Of a DNA stretch of 64,000 bases, positions 25,901-37,532 are shown piece by piece. The position numbers were made by a program, and so were the translations under genes. The notes below the pieces were generated by a model. The model did not search any database. It saw only the letters and a program-made list of their open reading frames with translations, and was not told where the DNA came from. Position 1 is the stretch's first letter; every line of letters starts with the position of its first letter. The stretch comes from Benincasa hispida. Taxonomy: Eukaryota > Streptophyta > Magnoliopsida > Cucurbitales > Cucurbitaceae. The DNA lies in NCBI RefSeq assembly GCF_009727055.1, contig NC_052351.1, positions 10,403,472-10,467,471 on the forward strand, in the 5' to 3' direction.

Positions 25901-28827
25901 TTATTGCTGAGGAGCTGGAGGGTCTGGAGGAAGGTTTCGCGGTGATGTAAAAGAAGTCTCTTCAAAAAGCAAGTGTTGCCTGAGATCCGGGGGCACCAAT
26001 GGACCATGAAGGTATACTGTGAGAAAATTAAAGTATTCATGGTTGCGCTCTGCAATTTGTCTTTGGTGGCGGTTGATCGTATGAGTGTTGCGATGTATGT
26101 TGATCAACGCCTCCCTTGATGTGGCAACACTGCGCTGAATACTATCAACTTGCTCCATGACTGCATCAAACCGCTGGTCGAAGTAGGCTTGTTGTTGATT
26201 GAAGAGTTGCTGCTGTTGGAAGTTAAGTTGTTGTTGCTGCTTCAGAAGTGACCACATTTCTGCTAACTCAATAGCCAGAGAGGTTATGGAGGGTTTTGCT
26301 TGCGATGTCTCGCCAGCATCGTTTTGAGGTTGGGCAGAGGTGCCTTCGCCCAAATCGTGTGGGTCATCAACTTGCGGCGGTGGAATGGAAGGTTGCGATG
26401 ATGAGGCTGAGGGTGAAGTTAGGGTTGCTGGGTGAACAGTTGGAGAATTGGGAACAAGGAGAAGATTGGTAAAGTGTTCATGGAGTGGAGAAGAAGGTTG
26501 TGCAGGTGGGCTTGGAGGGCTTGAAGGGCGAATTACCAAGGGCAAAGGGTCCAAAGGTTCTGGATCATGCGTTGTTGACTCTTGGACCTTTTCTTTTCCC
26601 TTGTCTTCTCTGCGTGGCCTCTTAAGCTTTGGTCCCTGTGGCACATTGAGGTCGATTGCGGGCCTCTTTAAGGGTAGCTGAGGGCAATGTGGGGAGTCTT
26701 TGAGGAGTAACCTCAAGATCTTTATGTTGATAAGGCCGTGGACTTCAGGCATAGGCTCTTCATCAACGCCTACGCCCATTGATAGGCACAGACTTGAAAC
26801 AGTCCACAGAAAGAAGTACTATCCTCGAATATGCCCCACCAGTGCTCTGAGCTGTCTTGCAATCAGTCGTCTTACGTCAATCGGTATGTCGCGCACAATG
26901 CAATATGTGGCCATGACTCGATCCCTTGATATAGTCTTGTCATGTGTGGTTGGGATCAGCCGCTTCATGACCAAGTAGACCCAAAGCCTTCCCTCCGAAA
27001 GCAAAGACTTGGATGTCAGGATGCAGATGCCCTTGAGTGAAACCGACCACTTCGTGCCCGGTTGCATTAATACTCTCAACGCGTCCTCCATCTGTTGCTC
27101 CGTGGGATCATCAATAATTTTGTTCCTCGGTGCATCCGGGTTATCCGTCATTTGGTATATCTCATTGATGTCCCTTACGCTGAAGGACACCGTTTCTCCT
27201 TTAAAGGTCATCGCATCCCTGGTTCCGTGTAGACGCCCTCTGTAGAAGTCTCTCACTACCTGTGGCACAATTATGGTTGGGCATCGGCAAAACGTGTCCC
27301 AGCCATGTTCCACAATCACACTTGTGATGAGGTTAGGTAGTGGCGTTGGCGCAGGATAGAAGCCCATCTCTATCAGCATGTCATCATTCTCTTTTTTCTT
27401 GGATGGACGCTTCCTTGCAAACGCGGGCTCCCTACTTTCTGCGATTACTTTGCCCTTTTCTTTTGCCATCGCAAGGCGGGCTGCTTTTTGCTTCTTCTCC
27501 CGCCCTTTGCGTTGTTCTTCCTTCTCGCGTTCCGCAAGTTCTTTACCCTTCTTCTTTTGTAAGCGCCTCATATTAGCTTCGCGCTTCTTCTCCTTCTCTT
27601 CTTTCAATCTTCTCTTTTTCCTTCTTCTTTTTCTCTTCCTCTTCTTCTTCTCTATCTTCTCTCTCAAACTCTTCTACAAACTGCTCGAAGGCCAGCAACA
27701 AACGTTGTTCTTCCTAACGCTGCCTTATCGCTTCGAGCCTTGTGAACTCATTATTACTGTGCATTTCCTCATCTTGCAGTCTTCTTCTGCGATTTCCTTT
27801 TGCCATGATGAGTTTTGCGTGCTCCATTTTCTCCTGTTTCTCCTCCTCTTTTTTTCTCCTTTTTCTTGTTCTTCTAATGTGATGATTAATCTTTGAGGGT
27901 CAACAGTAGACCCTTGCGGCACATTCTCCCTGCGACGCCGCATCAGGGGGGTGTCTTCTCCTTTGCCTTCCTCCGTTGCAACCATTTGCGTTGTTTCAGG
28001 TTGCGCCAGCTCCATCAATTGCGCTGTTTCCCCCCTTTCCTCCCTTACAGGGGTTGATTCTCCATCCTTTTCCGGGCTTGCAACCCTCTGCTTCTTTTCT
28101 TCTTCCTTTCTTAGGTGCCTTTCTTCACGCCAGCGCATTCTTCTTTCTCTCTTCTCTTTCTTCTTCCTCTCCTTCTTCTCTTCCTCATCTTCGTCATCAT
28201 CCTTCTTTTATTTATTCTTTTTCTCCTTTCAATGATGAGAAGACTCCGTCTCTCCAGCCTTTCTCCCTTTGCATTTCTTCTTCTTATTTTTCTCTTCAAC
28301 TACCTTTGATTGCATCTCCACTACAACCTCATCCATCGCAACTTCAGCCACCACAATCTCCTCCACTGCAACTCTGAAGGGTCCGTCAAAGGTTTCTTCA
28401 TTGGCAATTACCTCAGGAGTCTCTAAAGTCAGAGTTCCTCTTTCTATCTCTTCTTCATTCACCACCATCGCCACCTCCTCCGTAGACAATGTTTGGTTTA
28501 TAACCCCTGCCTCAGGTAATCCCCCTCCTTGCTCCAGATTGCTCAGAATGTTACCAAACACCTCCGTATCATCACATCTCTTCTTCTCACTCTTAGTTGA
28601 GACGGTAGGAGTTGGAACTAGTGTGCTCTCAGTGCTGTGCCCCTCTTAAACTGAGGAAGTCTGACGGTTAAGGAGTTTCTCCGGGTTCTACCGACGATTC
28701 TCGGGACGGTGTGGGGTTGGGCAGCAAGTCTGCGACTGGCAGTGAGGAATGCTGCCTCTCGTATGGCGATTTGGTCAGAAGAAGGGGTTGAGGGTGAAGC
28801 AGAGTGTTGGGAAGCTTGGTCGACCAT
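25901..28827 (-). pseudogene. Large 'putative plant transposon protein' frame, decayed
   Basis: Minus-strand frame starting MVDQASQHSASPSTPSSDQ at 28827, about 2.9 kb long, split by several stops and frameshifts. Open blocks are 28827-28618, 28561-28229, 28138-27725, 27667-26819 and 26779-25901; the last four share a frame. The middle is extremely rich in Lys, Arg and Glu (likely coiled coil). The block at 27380-26819 contains VEHGWDTFCRCPTIIVPQVV, FYRGRLHGTRDAMTFKG and INEIYQM, which I recognise as the plant transposon protein domain found in many gypsy derivatives (Transposase_32-like; function unknown). The C-terminal block has a nuclear-signal-like KLKRPRRED, a Pro-rich stretch and a Gln-rich region. 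A TAG at 26819-26821 is the only stop between the last two blocks. Plus-strand Phe/Ser-rich open frames here are its shadows. Confidence 0.75.
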
Positions 28828-29720
28828 GGATGATAAGCTTGGAGACTTGAAAAATCGTTGGGTTTCTGGGAAGAAGAAAGCTTTGTATGCTGGGCGCTAG
28901 GGTTTTTCAGTTTGCAAAATAAGGTAAATAGTTCACAGATGGGGAAGGGTTCCTATTTATAGTTGGGTTCGTAGTAGGCCCAATTAGCGGATTATTCGTG
29001 GAGTGACGATCTCAGAGACCTCAAAAGGCCCATCGCCTTGAATTTCTCATTTATGAAATTTCGAAGAAACATCCTTTTGTCTTGTAGATCATATTGCTTG
29101 GGATTACGAAAATTGGACTCTCAAAATGAAAAAAAGAATTTTCTTTAATGTGTTTTATTCGAATGGAGCAAGTAAAGATTAACGCATGGTGTTCTCCAAC
29201 GCAACTGCATTCTTCGCAGATAGAGGGCAACATGCATGCATCCCCACAACGATCTCTTTTAACTAAACACATTCTGGAGGATCGGGCAGGAAACACGTAT
29301 TGCTACGACGCAAACTAACCTCAACATAGTGATTTAACCAAGGATGGGCCATAAGTGACATATACGCGCGGCAACACACCCATCAATTTTACGCATTTGA
29401 GTTGGATTGACCGCAAAGCGTATCTTATTGTTTATTTTATTTTATTTTTTCATTATTATTTTTTTTTTTCACGCAAAGTTGCTAAGACTTGCGGCAATTA
29501 AATTTCCTTATTTCTTAATCATCATTATTAAGGACCAACGCATTATTAAGAAAAGTTTAAAATAATTAAGACTGGTACAGAAATAAATGCAAGGGAAAAT
29601 AAATAAGAATTAATTCATAAAGTCAAGAAATGAATAAAGAAGAAAGTAAAGGACAATAATTCAAGAATTCAATTAAGACAGGATTTAAAGAAAGCATTAA
29701 CATAGATGTTGAGATATGGA
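28828..29720. other. Non-coding internal spacer of the Athila-like element
   Basis: AT-rich spacer between the gag end and the transposon-protein frame, where an autonomous Athila element would carry pol. I see no reverse transcriptase or integrase motif on either strand. Confidence 0.6.
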
Positions 29721-31281
29721 CCGGAAGATGTGTTTCATTTGAATGGCGCCAATCCACATTTCTTGCAGGCGGTCCGGCTTGCCTGCCCAATGTCCTAAGG
29801 ACATTGCTCCTTTCCATTGGATCCCGGGGCTTCTAAGTTACTGGGCAACGTTTCTGGTGCTCTATTTCTCAACTCAGATGCCAGCTGGCCCACTTGGATC
29901 TCCAAGTTTCGAATTGAAGACGCCTACGCCTGCATTCCTGCATCATTTTTGTCCATGTATTGTTTCAATAAGGCCTCCAATGAGCTTCCAGAGGTGTTTG
30001 AAGATGAGGGTTGCTGGTTATGCGATTGCCTTGGTTGCCCCTGGTTCGAGTTATGGTGAAAAGAAGGATTTCCTCGACTGCCACCCTGATGGTTGATTGG
30101 CCCCCCTTGGTTAGGATTGCCTCCCCACCCGAAGTTAGGATGGCTCCTCCAGCCAAGATTGTAGGTGTTGCTGAAGTGGTTGTTTTGGATGGCACATACT
30201 TGCTAGAGATTCGATGGGCACATTTCTGCTACATGAGCCCCTCCATAATTAATGCAACTTATTGCTGCCACTTGAGTCGGTGTAGCAAGTTGCGCTGATT
30301 GTTGGGAGATGGCTCCTTGATTGATTGCCATCGATTGAAGGATCGAGGTCACCGCGGCCATCTGAGTGGCCAGTGTGGTCATTGTCTCCACAGGGAAAAT
30401 GGCAGTTTCGTTCTTTCTTCTTTCGACGCCTCGGCCTCCATAGCCATCATCAATCCAGTCATCTATGTTTCGCAATATGCAGTCAAGGATGAATTTAGCC
30501 TCAATATACGTTTTGTCCATAAAACCAACTGCCGCGGAGGCGTCAGCAACAACCTGCGTTGATCTATTCAGGCCGTTATAAAAGGTCTCCATCAAAATGT
30601 AATTGGTATCCCGATATGTGGGCAGTTTTTCACCAATCTTCTAAATCGCACCCAGGCGGTGCTCAGGGTCTCATTCTCCATTTGTTCAAAGTTCAGCACG
30701 TCCTTTCGTCGCCTTGCGTTGACAGCCGGCAGGAAGAACTTCTTCATGAATCACTCCACCAGTTGATCCCATGATGTGATCTCGTTCGGCTCCAGTGAGT
30801 GAGCCCACCTCTTGGCTTCATCCCTTAAGGTGTAAGGGAACAGATACAGTCTAATACTCTCCAGGGTAACGCCAGGTAATGAGAAGTTGCCGCACATTTT
30901 CACAAAGCTGGTCAAGTGGGCATGCGGGTCTTCACCTTGTCGACCCCCAAATTGCCCTGCATTTTGGATCATTTGTAGCATGACCGGCTTTAATTCGAAC
31001 CTTGCATTCTCCTCCACAATAGGCCTCGAAATCCCAGGCGAAAAATCATATAGGTTGGGTATCGCATAATTCCTCATGGGGATGTTTCGATCAGCAGCTA
31101 GGAACACAGGATCCTGTGATGGCCATACCTCCCCTTGATTTCCTACGGGTACCACATTGTCATTATTATCTACCATACTTGTTGCTTTCTTTTGCCTTAT
31201 CCGATTCTGACGTGCCCGTGCGCGAAAGGTATGCTCGATCTCAGGGTCAGGTTCGAATTCTGGTTCAGCATCAGTACTCAT
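29721..31281 (-). pseudogene. Gag of the Athila-like element
   Basis: Starts MSTDAEPEFEPDPEIEHTFR at 31281. The first block (to 30751) holds the capsid-like region with NAGQFGGRQGEDPHAHLTSF and LFPYTLRDEAKRWAHSL. After stops it continues with METFYNGLNRSTQVVADASA (30592), LDCILRNIDDWIDDGYGG and a zinc knuckle CINYGGAHVAEMC (30203-30250) in which the second Cys is Tyr. The tail is Asn/Gly-rich. This arrangement is typical of Athila/Tat gypsy gag. It is broken by stops near 30750, by a frame change near 30595 and by others near 30200. Confidence 0.82.
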
Positions 31282-31376
31282 AAACTGTCAAGCTGCTCTC
31301 CGCGTTGAATAGCTAGTACAACGAGATCTGTCCTGCAAATACCACAAACACACTCAAACAATAAACCATTAACCAC

Positions 31377-31394
31377 TCCTCGGCAACGGCGCCA
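31377..31394 (-). other. tRNA-Asp-type primer-binding site
   Basis: Minus strand TGGCGCCGTTGCCGAGGA, one base from TGGCGCCGTTGCCGGGGA, the primer site used by Athila/Tat gypsy elements (tRNA-Asp). A second copy near 32402-32420 is part of the chimeric duplicated segment, not a second site. Confidence 0.85.
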
Positions 31395-32223
31395 TAAACT
31401 TGTAACGCAGATTTTGTACTATGATGCAAGTCCATGCCATAAACTTGTTGACATAGATTTTATGCGATGATATGTGATACTACTTCTAGATATGCATTAT
31501 TAACGAATGTTCTTGTAGTATGTTGTGCGTTGTCGCAAGTTTCCTTGCGTTGAAACCAAGTATAATTTCACCGTAAGTTTTTCGGTGTGATCCGAGGTCA
31601 AACACAGGGACTGTTTGAGGTTATTACGTTATGTTTGTGATATATGCGACTAGGGGTTTTTCAATTTAATATAAGTGTTTTGTGTATAAGTAATTAAACA
31701 TGCGATAAAGTAAAGTAAATCGGTAAAAAATGCGATATTAACATAAATTGCGTTAAAATAAATTTTGATAAAGTAAATCTAAGCTAAGATGATACAAGAT
31801 ACAGGTTTCATGATACAAGATACTGAGGTCAAGGTTGGCTGTGAAAATTATACAAAGATCGTGTAATGTGGTGACAAGTCTTATGTGCGAAGCAGAAAGA
31901 GAAAAGATAACTAATATAAACAGTGCAAGTTCCTTAATTGCGTTAAAGATATAAGTACTGTTCCGTTTTTCCCGTGGCGTACACCTCTCAGTGATTGGCC
32001 GTGTTCCCACATCTCTGTGGTGAAACAAGGACGAACGTAATGAACGCAAGGTTGCTTCCATCTCTGGAAGTACTACTTCCTTTAGTTAACACATTCTTCT
32101 AACCTTCTCTCGACAGATCAGAATGGCATCTTCACTTCTGCTCTCACAGGTGAAGATGCCGTCTAGCATGCTTTAGCTAAACGTATTTATCTCTTTAGCA
32201 CAGATTAAGTTACTCGTTTAATC

Positions 32224-32261
32224 CTGTCTCTTATACACATCTAGATGTGTATAAGAGACAG
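32224..32261. other. Nextera mate-pair junction adapter (contaminant)
   Basis: Exact 38-bp inverted pair: CTGTCTCTTATACACATCT followed by AGATGTGTATAAGAGACAG. This is the Tn5 mosaic end in both orientations, as made when mate-pair fragments are circularised. It is synthetic, not plant sequence. Confidence 0.97.
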
Positions 32262-32669
32262 ATGTACGCTCGATCTCAGGGTCAGCTTCGAATTCTGGTT
32301 CAGCACCAGTACTCATAAACTGTCAAGCTGCTCTCCGCGTTGAATAGCTAGTACAACGAGATCTGTCCTGCAAATACCACAAACACACTCAAACAATAAA
32401 CCATTAACCACTCCTCGGCAACGGCGCCATAAACTTGTAACGCAGATTTTGTACTATGATGCAAGTCCATGCCATAAACTTGTTGACATAGATTTTATGC
32501 GATGATATGTGATACTACTTCTAGATATGCATTATTAACGAATGTTCTTGTAGTATGTTGTGCGTTGTCACAAGTTTCCTTGCGTTGAAACCAAGTATAA
32601 TTTCACCGCAAGTTTCTCGGTGTGATCCGAGGTCGAACACAGGGACTGTTTGAGGTTATTGTGTTATTC
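32262..32669. other. Chimeric duplicated segment between two adapters
   Basis: This block repeats 31231-31634 (end of the gag start, PBS and start of the LTR) with only a few base changes, for example GTCGCAAG against GTCACAAG. It is bounded on both sides by junction adapters. It most likely comes from another genomic copy of this element and was pulled in through untrimmed mate-pair reads. Confidence 0.9.
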
Positions 32670-32707
32670 CTGTCTCTTATACACATCTAGATGTGTATAA
32701 GAGACAG
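32670..32707. other. Nextera mate-pair junction adapter (contaminant), second copy
   Basis: The same exact 38-bp double mosaic end as at 32224-32261. Confidence 0.97.
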
Positions 32708-33147
32708 GCATAATGGTTAGTTGTACACGTGTCGCAATCCTCAGCATTTGCGTCGCTCAGTTGCATCTTTCGATTGGTCACTCGCATGCGGTGTTGTTTT
32801 TATTACCGCATGCGGTTGAAATTCAGCTCTGGGTCGACTGTCGCATTGCGCAGTTATTGCATTAATCGTCTCTTCATTGTGGTTTGATGGGCACAATGTG
32901 ACAGAGATGCATTGTTTAGTTTCTCATTGAGCCTTGATCGCAAGCAGTGACTTGGTTTCCTGCAAAACAGAGTAAAAATATCCTCTTCTACCATCTTGAC
33001 AATGTAAGTGGGTGTAATTGCGATAATTTACAATTATTGTATTTCTGAGCTAATTTTCATACAATCAATGCATATTCCTTCTCTTTTGGCATCAATATCT
33101 AGATAAGGCAACATAAACAACTTGTATTTCTACAAGTTATCAACTGG

Positions 33148-33452
33148 TTGTAATGTTGAATTCCTTTTTTAGAAAAACCAAGCCCAGAGTTATCACCAGT
33201 AGATTTTCCTTTTTATCAATAGTTTTTGTAAAGACTCAGTGCCAAAATTCAACATTATGTTATTCTTGCATACTGAATCCTTTTCAGCTTTTGAGAGAGT
33301 TCACGCTTCAAATCTGCATGGTAGACATAAGTTTGTGATTGTTAGCTATCGAAGTTTGGATTCTTACCTTTTACACATTAAGGGATTTCTCATCATCTTG
33401 CCATTTTAGAAAAATAGTATAATAAAAAGGATCTGTAAACTCCTGTAGTATC
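33148..33452 (-). pseudogene. C-terminal part of gag, Sirevirus-like element
   Basis: A 305-bp island of the outer element between two insertions. On the minus strand it shows ELSQKLKRIQYA and, in a nearby frame, LNFGTESLQKLLIKRK, then KKGIQHYNQ up to the edge at 33147. That matches the coiled-coil end of copia gag before the zinc knuckle. Frame changes and stops are present. Confidence 0.7.
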
Positions 33453-35472
33453 TGAAGGAAATCGATCATGAGAATTTCCATGAGCAGCGGAATAAATCAT
33501 TCCAAATTACAATCATGCATGAATATTACAAATTACAGTCATACATAGAAACAAATGGTTATGCATTCATTATAGAAATTACAGCATGAATATATAAATG
33601 AACAAGGAGAAATGCTACGGACATTTGTAGACTCATCTCCACGCTCCTCGCTCACGAACGCTCGAACACATCAACCTCGAATGCTCAAACAACATGACCG
33701 CTACACAACACGAACACCGCACACTCGTCCTCAGCGATCGCCTCAATCACGAACACCCCAGCTGCACGAACGACCTCCATAGAACCTCAATGGTGTCGAG
33801 TTGAGTATGACACCACCAAGAAGGCTACCTTGGTATTCTCGGTGTGAGAATCCAGAGGTGGGCTCTGTGTGGACTTGGATTGAGGCAGAAGCATAGAGGA
33901 ATCAACAATCGTGTAAACGATTGAACAAGTGGGAGAAGACTGAACTTATCGTATAGGTCGATGCCCAATCGTTTAAAAAAAGCTAAGCGATCGTTTAGCT
34001 CATCGCTTAGCAGCATGTCTATCACCTACAAATACTACACGATCGTTTACCTTTTGTCAAGCTGTCGCTTAGTAAATTTGTGTTTACAAGACAACTTCCG
34101 TGAGATTCTTTTTCCGAGAGAGAATTCACAAAATCTCAAATTTCAACATTACTAAAATTAGGAAAACAATTTTTCTTTTATCTCACGGTTACCATGAACC
34201 ACCAATAACCTCCCACTGAATTGCTTATTAGAGAAAAAGATTTAATGATCCAATAATTAATATTATTATAAATATAAATGATAATTAACTTACCATAATA
34301 TATTTATAACCTATAGTTTTAATATTTCATCTCATGAAACTTATAAACCATAGTACTTTTTCTATTCTATGGAACTTAATGTAAATCTCATTTACATTAA
34401 TCCTCCACTAGATGTATCTCATAAATCATACCGATGATATTATATATAATCGAATTACCTCTTGTCAATTTGCACATTTCAAATCAACACCAAGAACTGA
34501 TCCTCAACTGAATCCATTGAGCTACCAAAGGGACCTTATGGACCTGTAGCTCGAAGCTCCAACGGTACGTGAATAACTGACTAAACTCTTTAGTCACGGG
34601 ATCCACCATCCGTTAACTGCCAGACACTCCACTAAAGTTCGACAGTTGAACTCTCCTTACCATAAATATATTATATGTCTATCTTAACCAATTAGCAGTG
34701 CGACAACCCTTCACAGATTGCTCATAAGTACAACTCGGCCAATAACCGTTATGCCCCTGTAGTTACATCTAAGTCCTCTCTTCCAAAGAGAAGCTGTGGC
34801 CACCATGTTCAAGCCCTGAAATCAACCCTTAAGGGAGCAATCTCTCTACTCATCCCTGCTTCGGGAAAGGAGTGAATTCCATCTTATGCATTGAGTTCCC
34901 AGCTCCCAGATCAGACAAGTCCCCAAAAAGGTAGGCATGTTGAGTTGGCAATCTGGAAACTTTCACCCATACTAATCAAAGGACCATCCTCTAAGGCAGG
35001 AGTTCCCAAAACACTAAGGATTGAGGTTGTGTCACCTATGGTCGTTTAGGTGAGATGTAAGTCTCTAGTATCAACAGCGTTATATACAGAGTCTAGTCAT
35101 CTCATGGTCCGGTCTTATACAAACTCTTTGTATAGGACACTTTCGCTCGCACGTCTCCACATGAATTGTTAGGATCTACCATCTGTAGTAGTTTACTACA
35201 CTTGCAAACCTCTACAAAGTGGGTCGTATCCATAGTGTCACGGAATCAGGTATCCAACCTTAATCCTTATACTATAGACCTATTTAGGTTATCACTTAAG
35301 GCATGATCCACTTGTATATCACATATACATAGTTCACATAAGATAACTATGGAGCTTTGTTTATTGGATATGAGTAAATGCCAGAATGAAATAACATTTA
35401 TTTTATTCGTCAAACAATGTGTATCATTACAAACAACGAGACTCTGAGAGAATTAGGACACCAATCCCAACA
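33453..35472 (-). mobile_element. Solo LTR of a copia element (2020 bp)
   Basis: A complete LTR, from TGAAGGAAATCGATC to CCAATCCCAACA (TGTTGGGATTGG on the minus strand), with perfect 5-bp target duplications GTATC at 33448-33452 and 35473-35477. No internal region follows, so the rest was removed by LTR-LTR recombination. It is of the same family as the LTR that begins at 63857. ATCGTTTAG-type words occur at about 33905-34080. Confidence 0.93.
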
Positions 35473-35477
35473 GTATC

Positions 35478-36604
35478 ATGATCGGCCTTTGCATTCACAT
35501 CATATTCAGAAATATCACATGATGAGGTGTTCGAGGAGATGTTGCTAACAAGCCCTTTGACATCATCCTCTAAGTCACTGTTGTCTTGGGATTCAGTATC
35601 AGACAAAGTTAATACATACCCTTTGATCTGTCTCTTCAGAAAAGTGGGACATTCAACCTGTATACGACCAAATCCACCACACTCTCAATATTTGAAATTC
35701 TTTTCCTTGCGAAAAAGTAGATTGGCTGACTTGTCAGATTCCATTTTACTATTTTGAGATTTGAATTGATTGGGAGGAGTAGATCCATCAGACTTGTTAT
35801 TATTATAAGAGTCAGACCTCTTACTGAAACGTTTGAGAATACGATTAAACTGTTTTGGAAGCAAAAAAATCGATTCAGTAGGAGGATCTTGTGATTCTAT
35901 GTTGTCATTTACCAACTCTTCTTTAACTTCAGATTGAAAGGCAATTCCCTTATTTTTCTTTTCGACTTTCCATCCAGGGACATTTCAAAAGTGAGTAATG
36001 AGCCAAATAATCCGTCTACTCTCAACTTTTTTATGTCTTGAGCTTCCTCAATGGCAGTGACTTTCATGTCAAATCTCTTGGGTAGAGATCTAAGTATCTC
36101 CTTGACAAGTTTTTCTTTTGAAATCTTTTCTTCGAGGAAATGACTCATTCGCAATATCTAGCAAACGTACATTGAATTCAACGATGGATTCTTCATTGTG
36201 TATTCTAAGATGCTCAAACTTTGATATCATCAACTGCAACCTAGACATCTTTACTTTAGACGTTCCCTCATGAGCAACAAACAATATGTCTCATGCTTCC
36301 TTAGCTGAGACATAAGTGTTAATTAATCTGAATATGTTGCAATTTACACCATGTCATTCAAAGCACGAGAATTTCCCAAAGAAATTTCATCTTATTCTCC
36401 AAAGCACTGAGATTTTTACTTCAAAATTTCCTTCCCATCATCAGTTTTGATGATAGGATAAGTCCATTTGGATACAATAACCTTCCAAATTTTGCTATCA
36501 ATAGACTTCAGAAAGGCAGTCATTCGAGCTTTCTAATAAGAATAGTTTGTTCCATCAAGAATAGATGGATGAGTGGTAGACCCTCCTTTCTTGATTCCTT
36601 CCAT
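35478..36604 (-). pseudogene. N-terminal part of gag, Sirevirus-like element
   Basis: Starts MEGIKKGGSTTHPSILDGTN at 36604, just inside the PBS. It continues with YSYQKARMTAFLKSID, then frameshifted blocks: MSRLQLMISKFEHLRIHNEE (near 36250), KLVKEILRSLPKRFDMKVTA (near 36100) and VDGLFGSLLTFEM (near 36000). This is the UBN2-type copia gag domain. A Cys-rich knuckle near 35660-35700 is damaged. The frame ends at the solo LTR, whose insertion split gag. Confidence 0.82.
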
Positions 36605-36633
36605 GATTGAAGCACCTAAGATAAAGGCGACCT

Positions 36634-36645
36634 ACTCTGATACTA
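36634..36645 (-). other. Primer-binding site of the Sirevirus-like element (degenerate)
   Basis: Minus strand TAGTATCAGAGT, two bases from the initiator-Met copia PBS, two bases inside the 5' LTR. Confidence 0.75.
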
Positions 36646-36647
36646 AT

Positions 36648-37532
36648 TGAAAAAGTGCTAGGATGACTCACCACTCGATATACAAATGTTAAATAGAAAG
36701 TGCTGACAAGAACTATAATAATAAAAATACCAACAATAAGTAAAAGCACATAATAGCTGGTAACCCAATTCAGTGATAACCACCTACATCTAGGGGGCAG
36801 AAAGCCTAGGAAAAATAATCCACTCATATTAAAGAGTTAAGTAATTTACAATGTAGTACTTATCTGTAATACACCAAGTACTATAGTGGCTCCTGTAGAG
36901 CTTAACTCACATTACACCTAGGCTCCCCTTAGATGTGAGATTCCCTTTAAAATAAACTTAGGCTCCCCCTAAGTATGTTAATATTAGCAACACCCGATAA
37001 TGTGTAAGACTCCTCTAAACTTGGTTATCTTCCTCTTGGATTAGTGAACTCCCTTCATCGACAATTCTTAGGTCCCCCTAAGTCAGAGAACTCCTTCTAT
37101 GTCAACAATGGCTTAGGCTCCTTCTAAAAACGTGGAACTCTTCAAAGTGTTGCACTCAACGGATGTAGAACATGCATAACGGAATAGTGAACAAACAAGC
37201 AAGAATACAACATAGAATAGTTCGGCTGAAGTACAGAAAAAGAAAAACGTCTTGCTCAATTACACAAATGCGGCAACCCTAAATGGTTTGCAAAATTCAC
37301 TTTAAATAAATGAATCCAATAAAGAAAATAAGTCCTTGTTGGGAATAAAAAGTCGCGCTTCAAAAAAGAAACATATCGAACTAAATATCACAGTCGAATA
37401 TTTTCAAATATGAAAAATATTCTACAAAAAAATACTCTGATGTCACAACTGGATATTAAAATTTTATTTGAGACATCTGTAGAACCATTGGCTTAGAGAA
37501 AATTATAATGCCAACAATTCAAATCTCCAACA
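36648..37532 (-). mobile_element. 5' LTR of the Sirevirus-like element
   Basis: Partner of 8204-9041; starts TGAAAAAGTGCTAGG and ends CTCCAACA. The AAATG target duplication follows at 37533-37537. It is 885 bp, with small indels relative to the other LTR. Confidence 0.92.

Larger units (their letters stand above)
24730..33142 (-). mobile_element. Athila-like gypsy derivative lacking pol
   Basis: Inserted in the Sirevirus gag, with identical 5-mers ACTGG at 24725-24729 and 33143-33147. Removing it rejoins the reading frame exactly (...KKGIQHYNQ into SKQKGKQ...). The ends are TG...CA. On the minus strand it has a 5' LTR (31401-33142), a tRNA-Asp-type PBS, a gag of the Athila/Tat kind, then no protease, reverse transcriptase or integrase, and finally a large 'plant transposon protein' frame. 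The left end is not a recognisable copy of the 5' LTR, so the 3' LTR seems lost or replaced. Adapter artefacts lie inside the LTR. It resembles a large non-autonomous derivative. Confidence 0.85.
31401..33142 (-). mobile_element. 5' LTR of the Athila-like element (contains an assembly artefact)
   Basis: Runs from TGTAACGCAG to TTATCA (TGATAACTTGTAGAAATACA on the minus strand). It is bounded by the PBS on the left and the ACTGG target duplication on the right. The apparent length of 1742 bp includes a 484-bp foreign block at 32224-32707. The true LTR may be about 1.26 kb, if nothing was lost at the joins. Confidence 0.75.
8204..37532 (-). mobile_element. Sirevirus-like copia retrotransposon, host of three nested insertions
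   Basis: A minus-strand Ty1/copia element with LTRs at 8204-9041 and 36648-37532 and identical 5-bp target duplications AAATG at 8199-8203 and 37533-37537. Reading from right to left it has 5' LTR, PBS, gag, protease, integrase, reverse transcriptase, RNase H, an extra envelope-like frame, polypurine tracts and 3' LTR. An additional frame after pol and repeated polypurine tracts are known traits of Sireviruses. Removing the inserts at 12610-22784, 24730-33142 and 33453-35472 leaves about 8.7 kb. Every coding domain has stops or frameshifts, so the element is inactive. It is the oldest layer of the nest between the two CRK genes. Confidence 0.9.

Noticed and set aside
27340..28649. Long plus-strand Phe/Ser/Leu-rich open frames
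   Set aside because: They are complements of the Lys/Glu-rich minus-strand transposon protein.
32224..32261. Natural Tn5/IS50 end
   Set aside because: The back-to-back 19-bp hyperactive mosaic ends are a library adapter; no transposon DNA follows.
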